Below are positions 47,207 through 54,985 of a DNA stretch of 64,000 bases, piece after piece; positions within the stretch are counted from its first letter, which is position 1; every line of letters starts with the position of its first letter. The position numbers and the translations under genes were made by a program. Below the pieces are notes generated by a model, which saw only the letters and a program-made list of their open reading frames with translations, was not told the origin of the DNA and did no database searches. Source of the DNA: JAFGTX01 sp942492225 (GTDB taxonomy: Bacteria; Bacillota; Clostridia; Peptostreptococcales; Acidaminobacteraceae); NCBI GenBank assembly GCA_942492225.1, contig CALODS010000039.1, forward strand, positions 1 through 64,000, written 5' to 3'.

Positions 47207-48550
47207 ATGCGTAAAAAGTTTATAAAAACACTTATAAAAAATAGATTAATAGAAAAAGGAGACGCTGTCGTATTAGGAATTTCAGGTGGTCCTGATTCTA
47301 TAAGTATGTTACATTTGTTTTGTTCTATTCGAGAGGAGTGGGCATTAACATTATATGCTGTTCATTTAAATCATCAATTTAGAGGCATTCTTGCAGATGA
47401 AGACGCTGAATACGTTGAGCGAGTTTGTAACGAATGGAAAGTACCTTTGTATAGTTTTTCTTCAAATGTGGAACAGCTTTCAAAAAAACTGAAAACCTCT
47501 TTTGAAGATGCTGGCAGACAGGAACGTTATCGTTTGTTTTTTAAAATTAGAGATGACCTTAATGCACAAAAAATTGCAGTTGCGCAAAATAAAAATGATC
47601 AAGCAGAGACGGTTCTAATGCGCCTGATTAGAGGTAGCGGCATAGAAGGTCTGTCGGGAATTGATTATTTTCGTGAAGATGGAGTTATTCGTCCTATCCT
47701 TGATTGCTCAAGAGATGAAATCATGGCTTATTGTGATGAACAGATATTGAAGCCACGTATTGATCACACCAATGATGATGTGACTTATACTCGCAATAAA
47801 ATAAGAAAACAAATAATGACTCAAATGACAGAAGTTAATCCTAATGTCATCGACCAAATTGTTAGAACGAGTCAATTGCTTAGGGATGAAAATACATTTG
47901 TTGAAAAAATGACAGATGTTGTGTTTGCAGAAAGCGTTAATGTAGGAAATGGGCAACACGAGATTTGTCTAAATAAGTTTAATGAATTAGATGATGCTAT
48001 AAAAAGAAGAATACTACGAAAGTGCATTAAATTATTGAGAGGACATCTAACAGATGTTTCGTATAATGAAATTGAAACGATTATTGCACTTGCTAATGAA
48101 AATAAAACAGGAAACAAAAAAAATTATCATAATGTGTTAACTTTTGAGATATCCTATGATAAATTGATTATTTATTTGGGTAAAAAGAAAACAAGACAAG
48201 AAAATTATTTGTTAGAGGTAAAAGAAATGACAAGAGAGGAGTATACAAACTACCCTCTTTTATCTCATGAGATCGCAGTTGATAAGAATAAAATTTCAGG
48301 ATCTTTAAGAATTAAAAATAGAGAAAATGGGGATAAATTTCAACCGCTAGGCCTTCGAGGGCATAAAAAGTTGAAAGATTTTTTTATAGATGAAAAAGTC
48401 CCTAGAGATGAAAGAGATAACATTCCAATTGTTTGTGATGATATTGGGATTGTTTGGATTGTCGGCTATCGCCAAGACTGTCGATACACTGTTGATAACG
48501 ATACATCAAAAGTATTGGTTTTACAGTGTATCAAGTTGTTAACGCAGTAG
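47207..48550 (+). CDS. tilS: tRNA(Ile)-lysidine synthase
   Basis: TilS turns the CAU anticodon of a minor tRNA-Ile into one that reads AUA. The 447-residue protein has the PP-loop VVLGISGGPDSISMLHLF (SGGxDS) at residues 20-37. It also has YAVHLNHQFRG, AVAQNKNDQAETVLMRLIRGSGIEGLSG and a C-terminal TilS domain with LRIKNRENGDKFQPLGLRG. Length is normal. In Bacillus hprT separates it from ftsH; here ftsH follows directly. The RBS is weak (AAAGGAC). Confidence 0.95.
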   Translation: MRKKFIKTLIKNRLIEKGDAVVLGISGGPDSISMLHLFCSIREEWALTLYAVHLNHQFRGILADEDAEYVERVCNEWKVPLYSFSSNVEQLSKKLKTSFEDAGRQERYRLFFKIRDDLNAQKIAVAQNKNDQAETVLMRLIRGSGIEGLSGIDYFREDGVIRPILDCSRDEIMAYCDEQILKPRIDHTNDDVTYTRNKIRKQIMTQMTEVNPNVIDQIVRTSQLLRDENTFVEKMTDVVFAESVNVGNGQHEICLNKFNELDDAIKRRILRKCIKLLRGHLTDVSYNEIETIIALANENKTGNKKNYHNVLTFEISYDKLIIYLGKKKTRQENYLLEVKEMTREEYTNYPLLSHEIAVDKNKISGSLRIKNRENGDKFQPLGLRGHKKLKDFFIDEKVPRDERDNIPIVCDDIGIVWIVGYRQDCRYTVDNDTSKVLVLQCIKLLTQ

Positions 48551-48564
48551 AATTGTGTTACAAT
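48536..48564 (+). promoter_or_regulatory. Promoter of ftsH
   Basis: TTGTTA (48536-48541), a 17-base spacer and TACAAT (48559-48564) overlap the 3' end of tilS and stand 38 bases before the ftsH start. Confidence 0.65.
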
Positions 48565-48601
48565 CGAATAGACTTTAATTAGAATTACGAGGAGGAATCG
48601 T

Positions 48602-50665
48602 ATGCGTAAATTCTTTAAAGGCGCTACTTTCTATATATTGATTTTTTTAATCATTTTAATGATTGTTCAGTTTTATGGAAAATCGCCGACGGAGATTGTA
48701 AAAATTAATGCAACACAGCTATTATCAGAAATGAACAATAATAATATTGATAGTATTAATATTGTTGAAGACGATGCGGTTGTTGGGACATTAAAAAATG
48801 GAACAAAATTTGAGACATATATTCCAAAGATTATGTCTGACCCATATGGGAAGTTTGTCTTTGATAAAATGGCAAATGGAGAAATTAATATTGAAGGAAC
48901 ACCACCAGTAAGACCACCATGGTTTATTGAAATGTTACCGACAATATTCTTGATTCTTATCCTTGTAGTATTCTGGTTAGTATTTATGCAGAATTCTCAA
49001 GGTGGAGGCTCAAAAGTTATGTCTTTTGGTAAAAGTAAAGCAAAACTTCATAAAGAAGATGAAGGAAAGAAAATTACTTTTGGAGATGTAGCAGGTTTAA
49101 AAGAAGAGAAAGAAGAACTTTGGGAAGTTGTAGATTTCTTAAAAGCACCGAAAAAATATATGGATTTGGGTGCAAGAATCCCTAAAGGAATTCTTATGGT
49201 AGGCCCTCCGGGAACAGGTAAAACGTATTTGACAAAGGCAATTGCTGGTGAAGCTGGTGTACCATTCTTCAGTATAAGTGGTTCTGATTTTGTTGAGATG
49301 TTTGTTGGTGTTGGTGCTTCTCGTGTTAGAGATTTATTCGAGAATGCTAAGAAAAATGCACCATGTATTGTTTTTATTGATGAAATAGACGCGGTTGGTC
49401 GTAAAAGAGGCGCGGGACTTGGTGGCGGACATGATGAACGTGAACAAACACTAAACCAGCTATTAGTTGAAATGGATGGTTTCGGTGATAATGAAGGTAT
49501 CATTATGATTGCAGCAACCAATAGACCAGATATACTTGACCCAGCAATTTTAAGACCAGGTCGTTTTGATAGACAAATTACCGTAGGTCGTCCAGATATA
49601 AAAGAAAGAGAAGACATTTTACGTGTTCATGCACGTAATAAGCCAATCGGTGAAGACGTTGATTTCAAAGTATTGGCAAGAAGTACACCAGGATTTACAC
49701 CTGCTGACTTAGAAAATTTATTGAACGAAGCAGCTCTTTTATCAGCAAGAAAGCATGATATTATCATTCATATGGAAACAATAAAAGAAGCAACAACAAA
49801 AGTTATTGCTGGTGTTGAAAAGAAAAGTCGTGTCATCAGTGAGAAAGAACGTAAGCTAACTGCTTATCATGAAGGTGGTCACGCTGTTCTTGCTTACTTA
49901 ATGCCAGAAGTAGATCCAGTTCATCAGGTAACGATAATCCCTAGGGGACGTGCGGGTGGATTTACAATGCAATTACCAACTGAAGATAGAAGCTATGCAA
50001 CGAAAAAGTCTATGGAACGAGAATTAATTATTCTACTGGGTGGACGTATAGCAGAAAAACTTATCTTAAAAGATATAAGTACTGGTGCACAAAATGATTT
50101 AAGCAGAGTGTCAAAAATTGCGAAAGCGATGATTACCCAATATGCGATGAGTGATAATTTAAGTTCAATGACCTATGGAAGCCAAGAAGAAGTTTTTATT
50201 GGTAGAGATATGACTACTCAAAGAGATCATTCGGAACAAGTTGCAGCTGAAATTGATAGAGAAGTCAGACGTGTTGTTGATGATGCTTATGATAGTGCAA
50301 TGACATTGCTTGAAGAAAATGTCGAAAAATTGCATTTAATTGCAAAAGCACTTTTAGAACATGAAACAATTAACGGTGAAGAATTCTATGTGTTGATGAA
50401 CGAAGGACAAGAAGCCTTCGATAAAAAAATGGAAGAATTTGAAATCAAACGTGAAGCTGAACGTAAAATGATGGAAGAACGTAAAGCGGTTGAAACTCAA
50501 AAAGAAGAAGCAAGAGAAGAAGCTGAACGTAAAGCATTTGAAGCGTTGATGAAAGCGAGAAATGAAGTGGTTGTAGGTAAAGAGAAGCCATCTATTGAAG
50601 AAAGTATATTACCAACGACGAATGAAGAAGTTAAAGATGAAATAAAAGAAAAAGATAAAGAATAA
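48602..50665 (+). CDS. ftsH: ATP-dependent membrane zinc protease FtsH
   Basis: FtsH degrades membrane and regulatory proteins as a hexamer in the membrane. The 687-residue protein has two membrane helices (about residues 8-24 and 105-125). The AAA+ module has GPPGTGKTYLTKAIAGEAG, FIDEIDAVGRKRG and the second region of homology AATNRPDILDPAILRPGRFDR. The zinc site HEGGH lies at about residue 423. A long charged coiled-coil tail (about 600-687) follows. The usual TLLAKA after the Walker Lys is TYLTKA here, a mild change. The ATG follows GGAGGA. Confidence 0.97.
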   Translation: MRKFFKGATFYILIFLIILMIVQFYGKSPTEIVKINATQLLSEMNNNNIDSINIVEDDAVVGTLKNGTKFETYIPKIMSDPYGKFVFDKMANGEINIEGTPPVRPPWFIEMLPTIFLILILVVFWLVFMQNSQGGGSKVMSFGKSKAKLHKEDEGKKITFGDVAGLKEEKEELWEVVDFLKAPKKYMDLGARIPKGILMVGPPGTGKTYLTKAIAGEAGVPFFSISGSDFVEMFVGVGASRVRDLFENAKKNAPCIVFIDEIDAVGRKRGAGLGGGHDEREQTLNQLLVEMDGFGDNEGIIMIAATNRPDILDPAILRPGRFDRQITVGRPDIKEREDILRVHARNKPIGEDVDFKVLARSTPGFTPADLENLLNEAALLSARKHDIIIHMETIKEATTKVIAGVEKKSRVISEKERKLTAYHEGGHAVLAYLMPEVDPVHQVTIIPRGRAGGFTMQLPTEDRSYATKKSMERELIILLGGRIAEKLILKDISTGAQNDLSRVSKIAKAMITQYAMSDNLSSMTYGSQEEVFIGRDMTTQRDHSEQVAAEIDREVRRVVDDAYDSAMTLLEENVEKLHLIAKALLEHETINGEEFYVLMNEGQEAFDKKMEEFEIKREAERKMMEERKAVETQKEEAREEAERKAFEALMKARNEVVVGKEKPSIEESILPTTNEEVKDEIKEKDKE

Positions 50666-50670
50666 AATTT

Positions 50671-50693
50671 AGCCCCCATTGGGGGCTTTTTTA
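50671..50693 (+). terminator. Terminator after ftsH
   Basis: The stem AGCCCCCA / TGGGGGCT is followed by TTTTT. Confidence 0.9.
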
Positions 50694-50768
50694 TAGGTGA
50701 TACTTAGTATAAATTCATTCTAGGAGATTTTTTTTAAGCGACAATACTAAAACTAGGAGGCGGAATAA

Positions 50769-51158
50769 ATGGAATATAATTTGTCAGTAGGATCAAAAAC
50801 AACATCAGAAAAGACAGTTCAGCACGAAGACACAGCAGCAGCATTTGGTAGCGGTGATATTTTAGTTTTCGCAACACCGATGATGATTGGTTTAATGGAA
50901 AATGCCGCTTTGAAAAATGCTATCGATCAATTACCAGAAGGTTATTCTACAGTTGGAACATTTGTAAATGTAAAACATATGGCGGCCACGCCGATGGGGA
51001 TGATTGTAAGAGCTGAAGCTGAACTCGTGGAAGTTGATGGAAAAAAGCTAACCTATAAAGTAACGGCATATGATGAAAAAGATAAGATTGGTGAAGGAAC
51101 TCACGGAAGATATATTATTCATGGCGAGTCGTTTTTGAAGAAAATTCAAGAAAAATAG
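50769..51158 (+). CDS. Hotdog-fold thioesterase (FlK-like)
   Basis: This 129-residue protein fits the hotdog thioesterase group that includes fluoroacetyl-CoA thioesterase FlK. It shows VLVFATPMMIGLMENAA-like text (LVFATPMMIGLMENAALKNA), then STVGTFVNVKHMAATPMGM, AELVEVDGKKLTYKVTAYD and GEGTHGRYII. Thr, Glu and His residues in these segments match the FlK catalytic set (Thr-Glu-His), though placement is by eye. It would hydrolyse a small acyl-CoA; the substrate is unknown, but CoA-ester genes of the propionate pathway follow. The ATG comes after AGGAGGCGG. Confidence 0.85.
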   Translation: MEYNLSVGSKTTSEKTVQHEDTAAAFGSGDILVFATPMMIGLMENAALKNAIDQLPEGYSTVGTFVNVKHMAATPMGMIVRAEAELVEVDGKKLTYKVTAYDEKDKIGEGTHGRYIIHGESFLKKIQEK

Positions 51159-51224
51159 TTATTCGAGAAATATTCAGAATATTAATCTGGCATCCTTGCA
51201 ATATTTATGTTAAAATATTGTTAA

Positions 51225-51330
51225 AGAATTTAGTACGACGTCAGATTTGCATAAGATGTCTCAAAACATCTAAACGTGTGGATTATACGGCATAGTCATT
51301 AAACTAATGGTTTAATTTCTATGCTTTTTT
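51225..51330 (+). ncRNA. Structured region ending in a terminator (3' UTR or small RNA)
   Basis: Two hairpins are seen: AGATGT / ACATCT (51255-51271), then a compound one, GCATAG (51290-51295) with CTATGC (51319-51324) enclosing ATTAAAC / GTTTAAT, followed by TTTTTT. It can end the thioesterase transcript. The fumarase promoter lies beyond the T run, so this is not a fumarase leader. I could not match it to a known RNA family. Confidence 0.5.
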
Positions 51331-51375
51331 ATTATCTATCGCTTTAATTTATATTAGTAGATAGATAATAAAATT
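51327..51375. repeat. 14-base perfect inverted repeat before the fumarase promoter
   Basis: TTTTATTATCTATC (51327-51340) and GATAGATAATAAAA (51362-51375) are exact complements, 21 bases apart. The right arm ends 8 bases before the -35 of the fumarase promoter, so it could be an operator. A simple AT-rich cruciform is also possible. Confidence 0.65.
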
Positions 51376-51383
51376 TATATATT

Positions 51384-51413
51384 GACAATAAAATAACATA
51401 TTGACTATAATGA
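51384..51413 (+). promoter_or_regulatory. Consensus promoter of the fumarase genes
   Basis: TTGACA (51384-51389), an 18-base spacer and TATAAT (51408-51413): both boxes are perfect. Expected transcription start is near 51420, only 6-9 bases before the ATG. Confidence 0.85.
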
Positions 51414-51425
51414 AAATGAGGGAAT

Positions 51426-52271
51426 ATGATGCGACAACTTTCAATAAAAGAACTTACTAAAAATTTAAAAGAGATGTCAATGGAGGCAAATTTCAACTTA
51501 TCTCCAGATATTAAAGAAGCATTGATTGCTAATAAAGAAACTGAAGCATCACCTATAGGAACAGCAATTTTAGATGACATTATTAGCAATTATAAAATTG
51601 CAGAGACAAAAAAAGTACCGATGTGCCAAGATACAGGAATGGCCGTTGTTTTCTTGGAAATCGGACAGGAGGTACACTTTGTAGATGGTGATTTAACAGA
51701 CGCTGTTAATGAGGGGATTCGACAAGGTTACAACGAAGGTTTTCTCAGAAAATCCGTTGTAAGTGATCCGCTTATAAGAGAAAATACAAAAGATAATACA
51801 CCAGCAGTAATCCACATTGAAATTGTTCCAGGTGATAAAGTGAAATTGACGTTGGCACCTAAAGGATTTGGGAGTGAAAATATGAGTCGTTCAATAATGT
51901 TGAAACCATCCGATGGTATTCAAGGTGTTGAGGACTTTATCGTAGAAACTGTACGTTTGGCTGGTCCAAACCCGTGTCCACCGATTGTAGTTGGTGTTGG
52001 CATTGGTGGTACTTTAGAAAAAGCAGCGTTAATTGCAAAAAAAGCCTTAATTCGTCCAATTAATGTAGATAGCCATTTGAAGCATATTCATGTATTAGAA
52101 GAACGTGCGTTGAAGCGTATTAATGAATTAGGTATCGGTCCTCAAGGACTGGGTGGTCTGACAACTGCTTTAGGCATTAATATAGAAGTTTTTCCAACAC
52201 ATATAGCTGGATTGCCTGTTGTGGTTAATATTAATTGCCACGCAGCAAGGCATGTCGAAAGAATTATATAG
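51426..52271 (+). CDS. fumA: Fumarate hydratase class I, alpha subunit
   Basis: This is the catalytic N-terminal part of the two-subunit iron-sulfur fumarase, which hydrates fumarate to malate. The 281-residue protein has VPMCQDTGMAVVF, AGPNPCPPIVVGVGIGG and VNINCHAARH, which carry the three likely Fe-S cysteines. KGFGSENMSR is also typical. The name fumA is used only for the subunit; the family also includes L(+)-tartrate dehydratase, but the context fits fumarase. Start is ATG 51426 or 51429; the promoter lies so close that the leader is almost absent. The beta gene starts 10 bases after the stop. Confidence 0.92.
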   Translation: MMRQLSIKELTKNLKEMSMEANFNLSPDIKEALIANKETEASPIGTAILDDIISNYKIAETKKVPMCQDTGMAVVFLEIGQEVHFVDGDLTDAVNEGIRQGYNEGFLRKSVVSDPLIRENTKDNTPAVIHIEIVPGDKVKLTLAPKGFGSENMSRSIMLKPSDGIQGVEDFIVETVRLAGPNPCPPIVVGVGIGGTLEKAALIAKKALIRPINVDSHLKHIHVLEERALKRINELGIGPQGLGGLTTALGINIEVFPTHIAGLPVVVNINCHAARHVERII

Positions 52272-52281
52272 GAGGCGCAAA

Positions 52282-52830
52282 ATGGTTATTCAATTACAAA
52301 CGCCTTTTGATATTGCACAAATAAAGCAATTAAAGTCTGGCGATAAAGTACTACTAAGTGGTGTCATCTATACTGCTAGAGATGCAGCTCATCAACGTTT
52401 GATTAATGCTATTGATGAAGGCTTACCTCTTCCTTTTGAACTTGAAGGTCAAGTGATATATTATGTGGGGCCGTCGCCTAATAAGCCTGGTGAAATCATT
52501 GGTTCGGCTGGACCAACAACGAGTTATCGTATGGATGATTTGACAGTTCCATTGTTAGAACGCGGTTTACGGGGTATGATTGGAAAAGGTTTGCGAAGTG
52601 AAATAGTTATTGATGGAATGAAAAAATATGGTGCAGTTTATTTTGCAGCTATTGGCGGTGCAGGCGCTTTAATATCAAATTGTATAAAAAGCAGTGAAAT
52701 TATTGCTTATGAAGAACTTGGTGCAGAAGCAATAAGAAGATTAGTTGTAGAAGAATTACCACTTTTTGTGGTGATAGACTCTGATGGCAACGATTTATAT
52801 AAAACAGAACAAAAGAAATATTCTAAATAG
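52282..52830 (+). CDS. fumB: Fumarate hydratase class I, beta subunit
   Basis: This is the C-terminal partner of the class I fumarase, 182 residues. It has LKSGDKVLLSGVIYTARDAAHQRL, IYYVGPSPNKPGEIIGSAGPTTSYRMD, IGKGLRSEIVIDGMKKYGAVYFAAIGGAGAL in pieces, and EELGAEAIRRLVVEELP. These are the marks of the beta domain. Start ATG 52282 follows GGAGG; an open frame extends 63 bases into the alpha gene but is not needed. A strong terminator follows. Confidence 0.92.
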   Translation: MVIQLQTPFDIAQIKQLKSGDKVLLSGVIYTARDAAHQRLINAIDEGLPLPFELEGQVIYYVGPSPNKPGEIIGSAGPTTSYRMDDLTVPLLERGLRGMIGKGLRSEIVIDGMKKYGAVYFAAIGGAGALISNCIKSSEIIAYEELGAEAIRRLVVEELPLFVVIDSDGNDLYKTEQKKYSK

Positions 52831-52887
52831 AAATCAACCTAAATGTTTATAGTGATAAAATGCCCTTTTATCTATTAAGTAAATATT

Positions 52888-52944
52888 ACGCGGTTACTAA
52901 AAACTCTGATGCGAATTGTTAGAGATTTTTGTGACCGCGTTTTA
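52888..52944 (+). terminator. Long hairpin terminator after the fumarase genes
   Basis: The outer stem ACGCGGTTAC / GTGACCGCGT (52888-52897 and 52931-52940) continues inward through AAAAACTCT / AGAGATTTTT, followed by TTTT. Confidence 0.85.
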
Positions 52945-52951
52945 TTATATT

Positions 52952-52992
52952 TGCAAGTTGCTTTTTACCCGGGAAGTTAAGTGAAACTTGCA
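52952..52992. repeat. Inverted repeat before the AspT-type carrier gene
   Basis: TGCAAGTT (52952-52959) and AACTTGCA (52985-52992) are exact complements with a 25-base centre that includes CCCGGG. It lies 35 bases before the start and could be an operator or a leader hairpin. Confidence 0.5.
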
Positions 52993-53026
52993 TGCAAATA
53001 AATAGCTGTCGCAAAGGAGTTTTAAT

Positions 53027-54406
53027 ATGATAAAATTTGCTGTTGAATCATGGCTAATGAATCCGTTTATATTAATGTTTATAACGGTATTTGCTGGTTT
53101 GCTGTTTGGGAAAATAAAGTTTGGTAAGTTCAATTTTGGTGTATCAGGTGCATTGTTCTCAGGATTGCTATTCGGATGGCTCGTTATGAGATATGCGAAT
53201 AGCTTTACGGATGTTTCAACGTATTATGGTAAAGCACAAAGTTTGATTAAAGCATCGGTTATAGACAAAAGTTTTTTTACATTATTTCTAGTATTATTTG
53301 TTGCCGCTGTTGGCTTGCTAGCATCCAAGGATATAGGTAGTGTATTAAAACGCTATGGTATTAAGTTTGTTATTTTAGGTATTATTATCACGTTTGTTGG
53401 AGCAGGAACGACGTATGTTTTGACAATAGCAAGTCAGAATGCTAATCCCTACGAAGTTTCTGGCGTTTACACAGGTGCGCTAACAAGTTCACCGGGTCTT
53501 GCTGCTGCAATTGAAACAGCAAAAGGTCATGCAGAAGCGAGGACATTAGACTATGAGACGTTGAGTATGGAGGAAAAACAAAAATTTCTTAATTTAATAG
53601 ATGCTAGTGGACAATTAAAAGCTGAAGAAATTTTAACGTTACCAGAAGAATTAAGGGTAAAATTTATCAATAGTGCTGAAGCAAGTGTTGGCGTAGGTCA
53701 CGCGATTGGTTATCCGTTTGGTGTGTTGATTGTTATATTAGGAGTCAATTTTATCCCTAAAATATTTAGAATTAATATTGAAGATGAACAAAAACAGTTT
53801 AAAAAAGAGTTAGAGGAATCACGTGCAAATAATAAAGGTCGAGATGTAGAAGAGACGGATTTTGATTTAATTGCATTTGCTTTTGCATGTTTCTTTGGGT
53901 ATAGCATTGGTCTAATTAAAATCTATTTGACAGCCATTGGACTTGGATATTTCTCCTTGGGATCAAGTGGTGGTGTTCTAATTGGCTCTTTATTATTGGG
54001 CCACTTCGGAAAGATTGGGTTTATGAGATTCCGAATGAATAGTAATATTTTAGGCGTTGTTCGACAATTGTCCTTAGCATTTTTTTTAGGTATTGTGGGG
54101 CTGAGATATGGATTTAAAGTGTTTGAAGCTTTAACAGGTTCAGGGGCTTATCTTGGGTTTGTTGGTTTAGCAGTTGGTACGGTAGCAATGATTATTGGAT
54201 TTGTTATTGGGAGATATGTATTTAAAATTAACTGGATTATGTTGTCAGGCGCAATTTGTGGTGGGATGACTTCAACACCAGGTCTAGGTGCAGCAGTTGA
54301 TGCTCTTGGATCAGATGATCCAGCTTCAGGTTATGGTGCGACATACCCATTTGCACTTATTGGTATGGTTGTTTTTACAATCATTCTTCATATGTTACCA
54401 ATGTAA
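53027..54406 (+). CDS. AspT/YidE/YbjL-type membrane antiporter
   Basis: This 459-residue protein has about ten membrane helices and the two halves of the Asp-Al exchanger duplication domain (PF06826). The first half has FGVSGALFSGLLFGWL, FVAAVGLLASKDIG and GALTSSPGLAAAIE. The second has SSGGVLIGSLLLGHFGKIG, FFLGIVGLRYG and GAICGGMTSTPGLGAAVDAL. No TrkA-C regulatory domain lies between them, unlike YidE/YbjL; a polar loop (about 250-285) stands there. Relatives exchange aspartate for alanine or export succinate. Next to fumarase, a C4-dicarboxylate is a reasonable guess for the substrate. The ATG follows AAGGAG. Confidence 0.85.
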   Translation: MIKFAVESWLMNPFILMFITVFAGLLFGKIKFGKFNFGVSGALFSGLLFGWLVMRYANSFTDVSTYYGKAQSLIKASVIDKSFFTLFLVLFVAAVGLLASKDIGSVLKRYGIKFVILGIIITFVGAGTTYVLTIASQNANPYEVSGVYTGALTSSPGLAAAIETAKGHAEARTLDYETLSMEEKQKFLNLIDASGQLKAEEILTLPEELRVKFINSAEASVGVGHAIGYPFGVLIVILGVNFIPKIFRINIEDEQKQFKKELEESRANNKGRDVEETDFDLIAFAFACFFGYSIGLIKIYLTAIGLGYFSLGSSGGVLIGSLLLGHFGKIGFMRFRMNSNILGVVRQLSLAFFLGIVGLRYGFKVFEALTGSGAYLGFVGLAVGTVAMIIGFVIGRYVFKINWIMLSGAICGGMTSTPGLGAAVDALGSDDPASGYGATYPFALIGMVVFTIILHMLPM

Positions 54407-54475
54407 ACTAATTTTCAAAATGAAGATTTAGGAGTAAAATGGAATTAGAGGGTCATTCTAAAATAAGGGGAAACT

Positions 54476-54781
54476 ATGGAAAATAACGAAATATTAGTGA
54501 CAGGATACGCGAAACTGCCTCAAGGAATTACTGCTACAGAGTTGTATACCATTGTTGGTATGAGTATTTTGTTAGAACGGAACACAGGACTTATTTTAGA
54601 TCTTGATTGTACTTTAGCAACACAAGTTGCTAGAGATTTTGTAAAAAGAATTGTTGTTGGTAAAAACTTAACGAACTTAGAGGATATTGAAAACTGTTTT
54701 GAAAAAAACTATTTTGGTTCTGCAAAAAAAGCTTTGATATCAGCAATAAGAACATGTAATGAACGTTACACTCAGATTTAA
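54476..54781 (+). CDS. DUF3870 domain protein
   Basis: This is a 101-residue soluble protein. I recognise the DUF3870 pattern: VTGYAKLPQGITA at the start, VGMSILLERNTGLILDLDCTLATQVARDFVKRIVVG in the middle (a DxDCTLA motif) and a C-terminal KKALISAIRTCNERY. The function of this family is not known. It often stands by CoA-transferase or amino-acid catabolic genes, as here. The ATG follows AAGGGGAA. It may be co-transcribed with the carrier upstream. Confidence 0.75.
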   Translation: MENNEILVTGYAKLPQGITATELYTIVGMSILLERNTGLILDLDCTLATQVARDFVKRIVVGKNLTNLEDIENCFEKNYFGSAKKALISAIRTCNERYTQI

Positions 54782-54985
54782 ATATTGCGATTAATTGTAA
54801 TAGAATGCAATAAGTATTTAATGGATAATTACTAGGAGAGAATGACCTTCTTTTCAGCCGTAAAAATCGTGAGTTAGAATACTTCAACGATAATGAATCT
54901 TGCATGGCAAGGCGTTATTGGAGAGGATCTAGCTCTTTTTTTGTGTTTTATTATATAGATTTATTCAGAAAACAAGGAGGCATAT
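54782..54985 (+). promoter_or_regulatory. Leader region of the CoA-transferase gene
   Basis: A likely promoter (TTGTAA 54795-54800, 16-base spacer, TTTAAT 54817-54822) precedes about 130 bases of transcribed leader. Small stems are seen: ATCGT / ACGAT, CTTGC-ATG-GCAAG, and a weak stem of GAGAG with CTCTT before TTTTTTT near 54940-54947. This layout suits an attenuator or riboswitch, but I cannot assign a family. Confidence 0.4.

Noticed and set aside
48227..50679. Minus-strand frames inside ftsH, including one of 189 residues
   Set aside because: They are antisense shadows of a strongly conserved gene.
51187..51202. CTGGCATCCTTGCA looked like a sigma-54 promoter
   Set aside because: The GG to GC distance is 9 bases instead of 12, so it cannot work as a -24/-12 promoter.
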